From assembly GCF_024102715.1 (NCBI RefSeq), contig NZ_JAGFJM010000053.1, positions 1 through 38,884 on the forward strand: a stretch of DNA of 38,884 nucleotides, in the 5' to 3' direction. Below the pieces are notes generated by a model. That model was not told the origin of the DNA and did no database searches. It saw only the letters and a program-made list of their open reading frames with translations. The DNA is from Nitrosomonas communis (lineage in GTDB: Bacteria > Pseudomonadota > Gammaproteobacteria > Burkholderiales > Nitrosomonadaceae). A program made the translations under genes and the position numbers. Of the stretch, positions 24,754-34,810 are shown in pieces (positions within the stretch are counted from its first letter, which is position 1; each line of letters opens with the position of its first letter).

Positions 24754-25079
24754 GCTGCATCTTGCATTGCAGCATTATGATGCCCCCTTCTCTTCACAAT
24801 TTCTTTACAATTCCCACAGACACGAATAAAATTAAGAATCATTATTATTATCAAGATCATTTGATGATAAATAAGTAAAATCACCGGCTGAGATTGAATC
24901 AACCATATACAGTTCGCATTACAAAATTTAGGATCGATTGATTAGCTTCCGCTAGCCACATTCTGAACCAACTAGCCGCGAAGCATTCCTTCTCGATCTT
25001 ATTAATCGATGTTTTAGGCTGTTCAACGTTCTTTGAACTGAATCCACCTCACCATCATAACTATATAAGAGGAAAAATT
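24754..25079 (+). promoter_or_regulatory. Promoter region of the FecA-like receptor with Fur-like sites
   Basis: This 326-bp gap has no gene. TAAGAATCATTATTATTATC at 24833-24852 is a good Fur-type hexamer array. Directly beside it ATCATTTGATGAT (24856-24868) forms a short dyad. Iron control of the receptor at 25080 is inferred. No fecI/fecR or regulator gene is present. Confidence 0.6.
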
Positions 25080-27233
25080 GTGTTTCATTCTCGACTCAGA
25101 TTTATCACCGCCGTCATCGCTGCAACGTTTGCTCCATCTCTGCAAGCACAACAAAATAATGCGGACGATGCACTGCCGTCAGCGGAAGCAAAGCCAATTA
25201 CCAGCACCCCTGCAAATCCGGTAGTGATGCCGCGTATCGATGTCATCGGCTCATATGAGAATCTAAAGACGATCTCAGGGAGCGCTGATGTACTCGACAA
25301 AAAAACACTTGAAGCAAGCAGAGTATTTACCGTTAATGAAGCACTGCGCAAAGCACCGGGTGTTCACATACGCGATGAAGAGGGTCTCGGTTTACGCCCC
25401 AATATTGGCATCCGCGGTCTTAATCCGACACGCTCAACCAAGACTACCCTGCTGGAAGATGGTATTCCTTTGGCTTATGCGCCTTATGGTGACAACGCCA
25501 GCTATTTTCACCCTCCCATTGAGCGATTTGATCATATTGAGATACTCAAAGGTGCTGATCAAGTCAGATTTGGTCCACAAACCATCGGTGGCGTAGTTAA
25601 CTATATTACTCCTGCTCCTCCCGAAAAATTTGGTGGTTATCTCCAGGCGATTGGTGGCAATCGCGATTATTTCAATGGAAAAGTACAACTCGGCGGAAAA
25701 GGATTACTTTTCGACTTCACTCATAAAGAGGCTGATGGCGCGCGCGATAACCTTAATAGTAAGATCAGAGACTATAATCTGAAATATGTCCTAGGGTTAA
25801 CTGATAGTCAGGCGCTGACGCTACGCGCTAATTATTACACCGAAGACTCTCAACTGACCTACAGTGGAGTGACCACCGCCGAATTCAGGAATTTTGGCGC
25901 TCGATATAATCCTTTTGAACATGACAAATTCAATAGTGGCCGTCTTGGTTTATCAGCCACCCATGATCTGATAATCAATGATGACCTCTCACTCATTACC
26001 AACCTTTACTTTTCCCGATTTGATCGGGACTGGTGGCGCGCAGCAAGTACAACTTCCGATAGCCAATGCGGCAATGCATTTGTCACGTCACGCAACCTTG
26101 GGCAAGCTGTCGATGTTGAAACTTGTGGAACTCAAGGTCGATTACGCGAGTACTATGCCTGGGGAGTAGAGCCCCGTTTAAAATATAATCACAATTTATT
26201 GGGCATACAAAGCAATCTGGACTTTGGCTTCAGAGCACATTATGAAACACAAGATCGCCGCCAGATCAATATTGCTCAGGCCACTCCCTCTCAAAACGGA
26301 CTAGTGGAAAGCAATACCCGAGAAACTCAGGCTTACTCATGGTTTTTAACGAATCGGTTTAATCTGGGTCAATTTACAGCAACACCAGGTATCCGTTATG
26401 AATATATCGATTACGAACGGAAAAATAGACTCAATGGCGTGTCCGGCAATGATCATCTGGATGCCTGGTTACCCAGTTTAGGGTTAACCTGGAATCCAAG
26501 TAAAATCGTTACTGTATTCGCAGGTGCACATCGCGGCTTTGCCCCTCCTCGTACCGAAGACGTTATCAGCGGGGTTGGCACCAGTACCGATGTAGGGGCG
26601 GAAAAATCAGTCAACTGGGAAGTCGGTGCGCGCGCCAAACCGCTGGAAGGCGTTGATGTGCAAGCCGCTTTCTTCCGCAATGACTTTCAGAAACAAATTG
26701 CAGTGGGTTCGATCGCAGGCGGCAGCACACCGCTCGCCCAAGGTGAAACGCTCTATCAAGGGGTCGAATTTGCTAGTAAAGTCGATACCACATTGGGTGT
26801 TTATCTCAGGACAGCCTATACGTGGCTGCCCACCGCCAAGCAGGAAACGCCCTTCACCCGGGTCGATACGGGGGCAGCCGTACCTGGCAGCGCAGCCGGC
26901 AATCGTTTACCCTATGCACCCGAGCATCTGATCACCGCAGCAGTGGGTTATGCCAGACATGGATTCGATGCGCAAATCGAAGCTGTTCACGTCAGCAAAC
27001 AATTTGCTGATTTTGGTGAAACGCGTGCGTCATCCGTCAACGGTCAGGCCGGTATCATTGATGCCTATACCATTTTTAATTTAGCGATCAATTATCATTA
27101 TCAACCTATGAAAACCACGCTGTTTTTCATGATCAAGAACTTGACAGATGATGTCTATATTGTTGATCGAACTCGCGGCATCATCCCTGGCATGCCTCGC
27201 TTGATTCAGGGTGGGGTAAGATATACTTTCTAA
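25080..27233 (+). CDS. FecA-like TonB-dependent receptor
   Basis: A 717-residue outer-membrane receptor starting at GTG, with GAGG seven bases upstream. The signal peptide ends near LQA (23). The plug (about 50-170) has the FecA-type motifs VNEALRKAPGVHIRDEEG, RPNIGIRGLNPTRSTKTTLL and IEILKGADQVRFGPQTIGG; the rest is a beta barrel closing with the C-terminal Phe of VRYTF. It lacks the STN signalling domain of E. coli FecA, so it should not signal through FecR. The likely substrate is a ferric chelate such as ferric citrate, but close relatives take up other siderophores. A strong terminator follows. Confidence 0.93.
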   Translation: MFHSRLRFITAVIAATFAPSLQAQQNNADDALPSAEAKPITSTPANPVVMPRIDVIGSYENLKTISGSADVLDKKTLEASRVFTVNEALRKAPGVHIRDEEGLGLRPNIGIRGLNPTRSTKTTLLEDGIPLAYAPYGDNASYFHPPIERFDHIEILKGADQVRFGPQTIGGVVNYITPAPPEKFGGYLQAIGGNRDYFNGKVQLGGKGLLFDFTHKEADGARDNLNSKIRDYNLKYVLGLTDSQALTLRANYYTEDSQLTYSGVTTAEFRNFGARYNPFEHDKFNSGRLGLSATHDLIINDDLSLITNLYFSRFDRDWWRAASTTSDSQCGNAFVTSRNLGQAVDVETCGTQGRLREYYAWGVEPRLKYNHNLLGIQSNLDFGFRAHYETQDRRQINIAQATPSQNGLVESNTRETQAYSWFLTNRFNLGQFTATPGIRYEYIDYERKNRLNGVSGNDHLDAWLPSLGLTWNPSKIVTVFAGAHRGFAPPRTEDVISGVGTSTDVGAEKSVNWEVGARAKPLEGVDVQAAFFRNDFQKQIAVGSIAGGSTPLAQGETLYQGVEFASKVDTTLGVYLRTAYTWLPTAKQETPFTRVDTGAAVPGSAAGNRLPYAPEHLITAAVGYARHGFDAQIEAVHVSKQFADFGETRASSVNGQAGIIDAYTIFNLAINYHYQPMKTTLFFMIKNLTDDVYIVDRTRGIIPGMPRLIQGGVRYTF

Positions 27234-27254
27234 CAAAAATCAGCAAAACCAGCA

Positions 27255-27293
27255 AAAAGCCTGCTACTCAACTCGAGCGCAGGCTTTTTTCTG
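27255..27293 (+). terminator. Intrinsic terminator after the FecA-like receptor
   Basis: A 10-bp stem AAAAGCCTGC / GCAGGCTTTT (27255-27264 and 27279-27288) that runs into TTTTTT. It separates the receptor from the exporter operon. Confidence 0.9.
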
Positions 27294-27644
27294 TAATGTA
27301 TTGCAAAATACAGTAACGGCTTCATTTTCAGCATAAACAAGAGAATACTCTATACAAAACAACAAGTGGGAGATGGTCATCACACCATATCTCAGTTGAT
27401 TCTTAGCGAACCAGGCAGATTTTTAGAAATCAACTTTGATCCGCCTTGCATCACTGAAGCTTTCTCGATTGTCTTTTGCTATAAAACAAAATAACAAAAA
27501 AAGCACTTTATGAACATCTAATGGAGAAAATGCAATAATCTTTCCAAAATAACCAAAGTTCATTACCCTTGTTGAATTCATGCCGCAGTGAACCATGATC
27601 CATGTCGATTGGGCTCAAAATGAGCATATTAGAGGAAATAGCAA
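27294..27644. other. Upstream region of the exporter operon, no gene seen
   Basis: About 350 AT-rich bp with no supported reading frame. It should contain the exporter promoter, but I see no convincing -10/-35 pair and no Fur-like dyad, unlike the neighbouring iron genes. Confidence 0.45.
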
Positions 27645-28781
27645 ATGAATGGAATTCTGAAACTTGCTTTTAAGCTGCTCGTAAATGACAAGGGTAAATA
27701 CGCTGCTTTATTGGTAGGAATCACTTTTGCCGTCTTTCTCATGGTACAGATGACATCCATTTTTTCGGGTATTCTTACCAAAGCTTCATCGACAGTCATT
27801 AACCTAGGAGCCCAAGTATGGGTAATGGATCCAGCAGTGACCAACGTCGCAAGCAGCATCCCTTTGCCCACCTATGTGCTTGATGCTGTGCGCAGTATTA
27901 ATGGGGTCAAATATGCAGTTCCCTTGTATTCCGGAAGCGCATTAGTCAAGCTTGAGAACGGAGTTTTTCAATTCGTCACTGTGCTAGGGTTGGATGATAA
28001 CAGCCTGCTCGGCCACCCTGAACTTATCGAGGGAAAAATTGAGGACATCTATGCTGAAAATGCCTTTGTCGCTGTCCAGGATACGGAGATTTCCAAGCTG
28101 GGCAATCCCCGTCCCGGTACTGAGTTTGAGATTAATGATCATCGTGGTGTGATCGTGGGTCTTGCTAAAGTATCCGTCAGTGGATTATTCGGCATTCCCA
28201 CTCTTTATACTACTTACAGTAGAGCAATTCAGTACATCCCATCAACGCGATTCACGATTGCTTATATTCTCGTTGAGCCGAAAAGTAATGACGTCATTCC
28301 CTCTATTCAGGATCAAGTCAGACAACTGGGATATGTGGCGCTTACCAAACAGGGATTCATGCAGAAAATTGCCGATTACTACAAATATCAAACCGGGCTG
28401 GGAACCAATATTTTAATCATGACGGTTGTAAGTTTCCTGGTCGGTCTCTCCATCTCAGGGCAAACGTTCTACACCTTCATACTGGAAAACCTGGAAAAAT
28501 TTGGCGCCTTGAAAGCGATTGGTGCCAAGGGAAATGAACTCGTTTATATGATCTTTTTTCAGGCGACATTCTCAGCGATCATTGGTTATGGATTGGGAGT
28601 GGGGCTTTGCGCTGTTGTTATCACGCTAGCAAAGCTCAGAATTCCGGAATATTCCGCTAATATTACCTTTACCACCCTGGCTTTTGCGTTGGTTATGGTG
28701 CTGATTATCGCAGGAATCTCGAGTTATATCGGCATACGAAAAGTATTGAAGATTGAACCCTTTGACATCTTCCGAAGCTAA
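27645..28781 (+). CDS. ABC transporter permease, FtsX/DevC-like
   Basis: A 378-residue permease with the MacB/FtsX layout: one membrane helix near the N-terminus (about 20-40), a large periplasmic domain (about 45-260), then three C-terminal helices (ILIMTVVSFLVGLSI, IFFQATFSAIIGYGLGVGL, FALVMVLIIAGISSYIGI). ENLEKFGALKAIGAKGNELV is the conserved cytoplasmic loop. These permeases do not pump by classical alternating access but drive periplasmic partners. First gene of a four-gene exporter; resembles DevC of DevBCA exporters. The start has GAGG upstream. Confidence 0.9.
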   Translation: MNGILKLAFKLLVNDKGKYAALLVGITFAVFLMVQMTSIFSGILTKASSTVINLGAQVWVMDPAVTNVASSIPLPTYVLDAVRSINGVKYAVPLYSGSALVKLENGVFQFVTVLGLDDNSLLGHPELIEGKIEDIYAENAFVAVQDTEISKLGNPRPGTEFEINDHRGVIVGLAKVSVSGLFGIPTLYTTYSRAIQYIPSTRFTIAYILVEPKSNDVIPSIQDQVRQLGYVALTKQGFMQKIADYYKYQTGLGTNILIMTVVSFLVGLSISGQTFYTFILENLEKFGALKAIGAKGNELVYMIFFQATFSAIIGYGLGVGLCAVVITLAKLRIPEYSANITFTTLAFALVMVLIIAGISSYIGIRKVLKIEPFDIFRS

Positions 28782-28809
28782 TTCAAACTAACCGCAATCT
28801 CTTTTATAT

Positions 28810-29511
28810 ATGCGCAGTGAGGCTGCAATTTCAGCAAATGAATTAACCAAGTGGTTTGGTGAGGGCACCCTCAAAACCTTCGCGGTAAGAGAGGTCAGTT
28901 TTCAGGCTTATTTTGGCGAAATATTATTTATTGTCGGCCCTTCAGGAAGTGGAAAAACGACATTATTGAGCATGATTTCAGGTGTTTTGCGTCCAAACGT
29001 AGGAAGCGTAGCAATAGAGGGGGTTGATATCTGGCAATTGGCGCCAGATCAGCTCGCCGACTTCCGTTTAAATAAAGTGGGATTTGTTTTTCAGGATTAT
29101 CATCTTTTTCCACGCCTAACAACGATCGAGAATGTTGCTATTCCCCTTATTTTGAGGAAGAAAAATTGGGAAGAATCCATCGAGGAGGCAGCGCGCTACC
29201 TAGAGATAGTCGGGCTTAAGAATAAAGCAGAACTCCCACCGATGAAATTAAGTGGCGGTGAGCAACAGCGCGTTGCTCTGGCAAGAGCTCTGGTCAGTCA
29301 ACCGGATTTAATGATCTTTGATGAGCCCACTGCGTCGCTGGATGGGGATACCGGGCGGCGCATCATGAATTTTATAAAAAATAATGTTCTCAGTGATCAG
29401 CGCTGTATTTTGATTGTCACCCACGATAACCGCATTTTTGAGTATGCCGACAGGATCATGAAAATGGAGGATGGCAGGATTATTGGTTTTGACAATGGGA
29501 GAAGTCATTGA
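28810..29511 (+). CDS. ABC transporter ATP-binding protein, MacB/DevA-like
   Basis: A 233-residue ATPase with Walker A GPSGSGKTT at 43-51, the Q-loop FVFQDYHLFPRLT, the signature LSGGEQQRVALARAL, Walker B LMIFDEPTASLD and the H-loop VTHDN. It belongs to the LolD/MacB/DevA group that energises FtsX-like permeases. It lies 28 bp after the permease and its stop overlaps the TTG start of the HlyD-like gene, so the genes are translationally linked. No strong ribosome-binding site is seen at the ATG. Confidence 0.94.
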   Translation: MRSEAAISANELTKWFGEGTLKTFAVREVSFQAYFGEILFIVGPSGSGKTTLLSMISGVLRPNVGSVAIEGVDIWQLAPDQLADFRLNKVGFVFQDYHLFPRLTTIENVAIPLILRKKNWEESIEEAARYLEIVGLKNKAELPPMKLSGGEQQRVALARALVSQPDLMIFDEPTASLDGDTGRRIMNFIKNNVLSDQRCILIVTHDNRIFEYADRIMKMEDGRIIGFDNGRSH

Positions 29512-30620
29512 GAAACCAGGTTATTATCGCCCTTGCTATAAGCGGTATGATTGTTGGTTTAGTAAGTGCCTACCTCTCCAGTCAGCGCAAGGTGCCGCTG
29601 CCACCGGTGTTCAATCCTGCATCCAATCCTTATGCCAGAGGAATCTATTCGACCGGCATTATCGAAAGTTACCAGTCCACGGGAGAAAATATCAATCTTT
29701 ATCCTGAAATTGCTGGCGTTATCACACAAATACTGGTGGCTGAAGGTCAAGTAGTCAAGCAGGGAGAGCCTTTGCTCACCATAGATGATTCCGTTCAGCG
29801 CGCAACTGTGGAGCAACAGCATGCGCAGGCTGAGGCAGCATATGCACTGCTGGAACAACTAAAAGCCCAACCGAGAAAAGAGGTGCTGGATGTTTCTAAA
29901 GCGCAACTGGATTTAGCGAAAGCTAATCTGAGGACTGCTGAAACCCAATTGGAGAAACTGCAAAACGCCTATGACATGGATACCAAATCAGTCAGCAAGG
30001 ATAGTTTGGATAATGCGATCAATGCTACTAAGGTTGCCCAGGCCAGTCTTGCAATTGCTCACAGAAACTATAACCTGACCAAAGCGGGAGCCTGGAGTTA
30101 CGACATTCAGAATCAAGAACGACAGTATATCGCTTTATCCAAGGCTTATCAGGCTGGTAGCGCCATGCTGGCAAAGTATACTATCCGTGCACCGGTCGAT
30201 GGCGTCATTTTGTCAATAAGAGCAGCGATAGGTAGTCACATTTCACCACAGGGCGTTTATGACACCTATACCGAGAATTTCAAACCTGTCATGGTGATGG
30301 GTAATTCAGCAAACAATCTTGTTGTAAGGTGCTATGTTGATGAAATTCTGATTCACCGGCTGCCAGATGTTACCAAAATGAATGCACAAATGGCCGTTCG
30401 CGGTACCGACATTCGTGTTCCATTGGAATTCATTCGTTTGCAACCCTATGTTTCGCCCAAAATTCAATTATCGAATCAACGATCGGAACGTGTGGATGTC
30501 AGAGTATTACCAGTACTTTTTCAATTTGAGAAACCCAAGGATATTCAATTATATCCAGGCCAATTGGTAGACGTTTATATCGAAGAGAATGAATCAACAA
30601 ATAGCAAGGATCCACGCTAG
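29508..30620 (+). CDS. HlyD-type membrane fusion protein
   Basis: A 370-residue adaptor beginning at TTG inside the end of the ATPase gene (4-bp overlap, GGGAG upstream). One N-terminal membrane anchor (VIIALAISGMIVGLVSAYLS) is followed by the lipoyl-like half motif IAGVITQILVAEGQVVKQGEPL. A long coiled-coil hairpin covers about 100-225 (LDLAKANLRTAETQLEKLQN), then the second lipoyl half (YTIRAPVDGVILSIRAAIGS) and a beta-barrel domain. It would bridge the inner-membrane ABC complex and the outer-membrane channel encoded next. Confidence 0.92.
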   Translation: MRNQVIIALAISGMIVGLVSAYLSSQRKVPLPPVFNPASNPYARGIYSTGIIESYQSTGENINLYPEIAGVITQILVAEGQVVKQGEPLLTIDDSVQRATVEQQHAQAEAAYALLEQLKAQPRKEVLDVSKAQLDLAKANLRTAETQLEKLQNAYDMDTKSVSKDSLDNAINATKVAQASLAIAHRNYNLTKAGAWSYDIQNQERQYIALSKAYQAGSAMLAKYTIRAPVDGVILSIRAAIGSHISPQGVYDTYTENFKPVMVMGNSANNLVVRCYVDEILIHRLPDVTKMNAQMAVRGTDIRVPLEFIRLQPYVSPKIQLSNQRSERVDVRVLPVLFQFEKPKDIQLYPGQLVDVYIEENESTNSKDPR

Positions 30621-30674
30621 TTAACGATGGAACTTGTCAGAGTAGATGCATAGTGAAGAAACGGAGCGCTATGA

Positions 30675-32225
30675 ATGTACGAATATTTTTCTCATAGTAA
30701 GGGAAGAAACCTACGAACCGGGCTTTGTTTAGTCTGGCTGCTGGCATCAGCAGGGTGTGCGGTCGGACCTGATTTTGTTCGACCACATCCACCTGAGACT
30801 GACCGCTATCTTCCTGACAGACAGTTGCTGAAAACCGTTTCAGTTGACGACGAGGTACAGTATTTTGAGCGAGGCGCTGAAATTGCGGCCGATTGGTGGC
30901 GTTTATTTCAATCTCCTCAACTTGATGCGCTTATAAAAGAGGCTCTTGCTAATAATGCCAGCCTACAGGCAGCACAGGCCGGTCTAGCGCAAAGCCAGGA
31001 AAACTTGCGCGCAGGTTACGGCATTTTCTATCCACAAATTGATCTGACAGGAGGGGCAAGCCGCCAGAGATTCTCCGCCGCCCGCTTTGGGAGCCCCGTC
31101 AGTAGCATCTTTAATCTGTTCACGTTATCTGCCACTGTAAGTTATGCGCTGGATATATTTGGCGTTCAGCGACGTACCGTAGAGAGCCTAAGCGCCAGAA
31201 GGGATATTCAGCACTATACGGTACTGGCCACTTATTTGGCGCTGATTGGTAATATTGTGAATACCGTGATTGCCGGGGCTGCCTACCAAGCTCAGATTCA
31301 GGCGACTCAGCAAATGATCGATTCGCAGCGTGAGCAAATCAGGCTTAGTGAATTGCAAATGCAAGCAGGCATCATTGCGTACACCGATGTGGCCAGCCTC
31401 AGAACTCAATTCGAGGCACTGAAAGCTACGCTCCCGTTGCTTGAACAAAAGCGCAGTCAAACTGGGCACCTGCTGGCTACATTGATTGGCCACGCTCCAG
31501 GAAAACAAGAATTGCCCAAGATTGACTTAACTGACCTCTCGTTACCTGCCAACCTCCCCATAACACTGCCTTCCGGTTTAGTACGCCAGCGGCCAGATAT
31601 TTTATTGGCTGAAGCGCAGCTCCATGAGAACAGCGCTTATATTGGTGTCGCTACCGCAGCAATGTTCCCGAGTTTCATCCTGAGTGGTAGCTATGGTCAA
31701 AATAATCGTAATTTCCTGGATCTTTTTCTGAGTAGCGGTAACTTCTGGAGCATCGGCACCAACTTCGTTGCACCGTTATTTCATGGCGGAACATTGTGGT
31801 CACAGCGTAAGGCAGCAATCGATGCCTATCAACAGTCCCTGGCACATTATCGTCAAACCACCCTTGATGCTCTCGCGCAGGTGGCAGATGTTTTGCTTGC
31901 ATTGCAGCATGGTACCGAGGCACTGCTGCATCAATCACGAGAACTCAATTTGGCGCAAGAACAAATGCAACTGGCGCAGACGAATTATCAAGCAGGCTTG
32001 GTTAATTATCAACAAGTCTTGATTGCCGAAAATCAATATTATCAGAGCAAGATCAGTTACCTGCAAACATTGGCCCAGCGCTTCCAAAACACCGCCGCCT
32101 TGTTTGTAGCGCTGGGCGGCGGCTGGTGGAATGGTGAAGAAAAAGAGTTCTTATCCCGTGACAACGCAATTCTATCCAATATCGAATTATTACAAGAAAC
32201 CGATCAAGCTAAAATGAAACAATGA
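30675..32225 (+). CDS. Outer-membrane efflux lipoprotein, NodT/TolC family
   Basis: A 516-residue outer-membrane factor. The lipobox LLASAGC places the lipid-modified Cys at 28, followed by AVGPDFVRPHPP, typical of NodT/OprM-type lipoproteins. Two repeats of helical and strand segments follow (SLQAAQAGLAQSQENLRAGY; LVRQRPDILLAEAQLHE). It completes a tripartite exporter with the three upstream genes. GGAG is eight bases before the ATG. The 3' end converges on pyrC with 26 bp between. The exported molecule is unknown; a siderophore, lipid or peptide are possible. Confidence 0.93.
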   Translation: MYEYFSHSKGRNLRTGLCLVWLLASAGCAVGPDFVRPHPPETDRYLPDRQLLKTVSVDDEVQYFERGAEIAADWWRLFQSPQLDALIKEALANNASLQAAQAGLAQSQENLRAGYGIFYPQIDLTGGASRQRFSAARFGSPVSSIFNLFTLSATVSYALDIFGVQRRTVESLSARRDIQHYTVLATYLALIGNIVNTVIAGAAYQAQIQATQQMIDSQREQIRLSELQMQAGIIAYTDVASLRTQFEALKATLPLLEQKRSQTGHLLATLIGHAPGKQELPKIDLTDLSLPANLPITLPSGLVRQRPDILLAEAQLHENSAYIGVATAAMFPSFILSGSYGQNNRNFLDLFLSSGNFWSIGTNFVAPLFHGGTLWSQRKAAIDAYQQSLAHYRQTTLDALAQVADVLLALQHGTEALLHQSRELNLAQEQMQLAQTNYQAGLVNYQQVLIAENQYYQSKISYLQTLAQRFQNTAALFVALGGGWWNGEEKEFLSRDNAILSNIELLQETDQAKMKQ

Positions 32226-32251
32226 TCAATTTTTTTCTGCATCAAGCCGAT

Positions 32252-33304
32252 TCAAGTCAATTTCTTCCAGCAAACGCGCTCGCCTGCCCGCAGCGGAATC
32301 AGGAATTCGTCGCCAAATGTGAGTCGTTCAGGAACTGACCAGCTTTCCTTCACTAAGGTAATGCGATCGATATTACGCGGTAGATGGTAAAAATCTGCAC
32401 CATGAAAACTAGCAAATGCTTCCAGCTTATCCAGCGCTCCTGCCTGTTCAAAAACTTCAGCATACAGTTCAATCGCGGCATGCGCGGTATAAATACCCGC
32501 ACAACCACAAGCACTTTCTTTACCTGACACTGGATGCGGAGCACTATCGGTACCGAGGAAAAATCTGGAATGACCGCTGGTTGCCGATTCGATCAAGGCC
32601 TGGCGATGAGTTTCCCGTTTCAAAACAGGCAAACAATAATGATGAGGACGAATGCCGCCAGAAAACAAGGCATTGCGATTGAGCAGCAGGTGATGAACAG
32701 TGACGGTAGCAGCGATGTTTTCAGAAGCTGCGCGCACAAACTCAACTGCATCCCGGGTCGTAATATGCTCAAAAACGATGCGTAGCCCAGGAAAGCGCTG
32801 TGTAAGCGGTTGTAATACGCGTTCGATAAAAACCTTTTCCCGATCGAATACATCGACCATAGAATCGGTCACCTCGCCATGCACCAGCAGTGGTATGCCA
32901 AGCTGTTCCATCCTGTCTAATGCGCTAAAGCATCTGGCAATATCCGTCACACCGGCATCGGAGTGAGTGGTGGCACCAGCAGGATAAAGCTTGACCGCAT
33001 GCACTATACCGCTTTCTTTAGCCCGCTTAATTTCTGCTGGCGGCGTATCGTCAGTCAGGTAGAGCGTCATGAGTGGTTCGAATTGTCCTTGCAGGCTGAC
33101 CGGCAAGGCGGCAAGAATACGTGCACGGTAGGCCGCAGCCATCTCAACGGTAACAATCGGCGGCCTGAGATTCGGCATAATGATCGCACGAGAAAATTGT
33201 CGAGCGGTATCAGGCAACACATTCCGCATCTGTTTGCCGTCACGCAGGTGCAGGTGCCAATCGTCAGGGCGGGTAAGCATTATGGTTGTTTGCATGCTAG
33301 TCAT
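32252..33304 (-). CDS. pyrC: Dihydroorotase
   Basis: A 350-residue class II dihydroorotase of pyrimidine synthesis, closing carbamoyl-aspartate to dihydroorotate. Zinc-site features are visible: HLHLRDG near 17-23, the carboxylated-lysine segment [32 protein letters not shown] and the catalytic Asp in FLGTDSAPH. Length is standard. The reading start at 33304 overlaps rsmI by 8 bp; MQTTIM at 33295 is an equally good start that still overlaps nearly end to end. Pairing with rsmI is an unusual operon partner but fits tight packing. Confidence 0.97.
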   Translation of the reverse strand: MTSMQTTIMLTRPDDWHLHLRDGKQMRNVLPDTARQFSRAIIMPNLRPPIVTVEMAAAYRARILAALPVSLQGQFEPLMTLYLTDDTPPAEIKRAKESGIVHAVKLYPAGATTHSDAGVTDIARCFSALDRMEQLGIPLLVHGEVTDSMVDVFDREKVFIERVLQPLTQRFPGLRIVFEHITTRDAVEFVRAASENIAATVTVHHLLLNRNALFSGGIRPHHYCLPVLKRETHRQALIESATSGHSRFFLGTDSAPHPVSGKESACGCAGIYTAHAAIELYAEVFEQAGALDKLEAFASFHGADFYHLPRNIDRITLVKESWSVPERLTFGDEFLIPLRAGERVCWKKLT

Positions 33305-34178
33305 CTTGCATCTTCAATGGTTGAACAACGCTTCCTTTTTTTGATAATGCGAACGCATAGAGCTTCTTCCTATTTTCACCGGTAATCTCGGCTGTCAGTT
33401 GCACCGCCTGTTTCAACGGCATATTTTCCATCAGGATATGCAGAGTATGCTCTGCTTGCTCGGTGATTTCTTTGTTATTTTCTGATGCTGCTGCTGGAGA
33501 AAGCAACAACACAAATTCACCTTTTTGCTGATTTTCGTCAGATTGCAACCATGTCAAAGCATTACCCAGATCAACTGTGTAAATTGTTTCGAATAACTTG
33601 GTTAGTTCCCTGGCGATCGTTATCTGACGCTGTTTTCCAAACACCACAATCATATCAGTTATACATTCCAGCAAGCGATGTGGCGCCTCATGAAAAATCA
33701 GAATGCACGATGACAAAGATTTCAATGACTCCAGCTTGCGTTGACGCTCGACAGATTTGGCCGGCAGAAAGCCATAAAATAAAAAATGTGGCGCTACCAG
33801 ACCTGAAGCCGAAAGTGCACAAACAGCTGCATTTGCACCGGGAATAGGTACGACCCGATGACCCTGCTCCTTAACATGCCGAATCAACAGAGCACCGGGA
33901 TCTGAAACACCGGGCGTGCCTGCATCCGTCACTAATGCGACCGACTTTTGTGCTGCCAGCATCCCACTAATCTTTCCGGTGGCAGCACGTTCATTGTGCT
34001 GATTTAATGTGATTATGCGGGTATAAATCGCGTGTTGCGCCAATAAACGTTGCGTGATATGAACGTGCTCAGCTGCCACCGCATCGACTGCCGTTAGCAC
34101 ATCCAGTGCCCGTAAACTGATATCGCGCAAATTTCCTATTGGAGTAGCAACTACATATAATGTGCTCTTGGTCAACAT
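33297..34178 (-). CDS. rsmI: 16S rRNA (cytidine-1402 2'-O)-methyltransferase
   Basis: A 293-residue member of the tetrapyrrole-methylase fold family. Conserved segments are [19 protein letters not shown] at the N-terminus, [35 protein letters not shown] and [16 protein letters not shown]. It methylates the ribose of C1402 in the ribosomal decoding centre, together with RsmH. It lies divergent from the YraN gene across 85 bp, the common bacterial pairing, and runs into pyrC. Confidence 0.97.
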   Translation of the reverse strand: MLTKSTLYVVATPIGNLRDISLRALDVLTAVDAVAAEHVHITQRLLAQHAIYTRIITLNQHNERAATGKISGMLAAQKSVALVTDAGTPGVSDPGALLIRHVKEQGHRVVPIPGANAAVCALSASGLVAPHFLFYGFLPAKSVERQRKLESLKSLSSCILIFHEAPHRLLECITDMIVVFGKQRQITIARELTKLFETIYTVDLGNALTWLQSDENQQKGEFVLLLSPAAASENNKEITEQAEHTLHILMENMPLKQAVQLTAEITGENRKKLYAFALSKKGSVVQPLKMQDD

Positions 34179-34263
34179 TTTGGTCTTGCTAGTTTCCTGA
34201 TTTTTTTGATATCAATTGTCGCATAACCTATACATTATTCAGACTCACGAAGAATAAATCATC

Positions 34264-34602
34264 ATGAAAGGAAGCGATGCAGAACATTTGGCTGCCCTAT
34301 TCTTACAGCGCCAACACCTTGTTCTACTTGAAAAAAATTACCGTTGCCGTTTTGGTGAAATTGACTTGATCATGCGAGATGGCATAACGTTAGTTTTTGT
34401 TGAGGTCAAAATGCGCTCAAGCAATTGGTTTGGCGGTGCGGCAGCCAGTATTACGGCAGCTAAGCAGGCAAAACTTATCCGTGCTGCCCGGCACTACCTG
34501 TCTGGACTTAACACATATCCCCCCTGCCGGTTCGATGCTGTGCTATTAACCGGAAATCATGATCAGGAGATTACATGGATTAAAGATGCGTTTGGTGAAT
34601 AA
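34264..34602 (+). CDS. YraN family (UPF0102) putative endonuclease
   Basis: A 112-residue protein with the small PD-(D/E)xK-like core typical of YraN: GEIDLIMRDG and LVFVEVKMRSS give the Asp/Glu/Lys nuclease signature. Further motifs are LLEKNYRCRFGEIDLI and FDAVLLTG. The in vivo substrate is not settled; the family is linked to DNA processing or recombination. The divergent rsmI neighbour is the classic context. The N-terminus is short but complete. Confidence 0.92.
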   Translation: MKGSDAEHLAALFLQRQHLVLLEKNYRCRFGEIDLIMRDGITLVFVEVKMRSSNWFGGAAASITAAKQAKLIRAARHYLSGLNTYPPCRFDAVLLTGNHDQEITWIKDAFGE

Positions 34603-34810
34603 GGAGCTCAAATCAGGCGCCAACCAAGCTACGCCCAAGCACCAGAATATCCTCCTTATTCTTATCAGCCTATTATAATAGCTGCTGCTAGGGAAACTGG
34701 GCTTAAGCGGAATTAGCGTACTCTGAAATAGATAAGTACCCGCATGTCACGTGACTCACAATAGCAGGAACAATTTCGTTCACTGCGATTCCTATGATGA
34801 TTGTCAATGA

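Noticed and set aside
32963-33385. 140-codon plus-strand frame antisense to pyrC and rsmI
   Set aside because: Both genes on the opposite strand are strongly supported; the frame is a shadow of their codon pattern.
34598-34660. Inverted repeat AATAAGGAG / CTCCTTATT at the end of the YraN gene as a terminator
   Set aside because: The loop is 45 bases and there is no T-run; stem formation would be weak.
34746-34755. GTCACGTGAC palindrome downstream of pstB as an operator
   Set aside because: It lies between two convergent gene ends with no promoter to control; likely chance.
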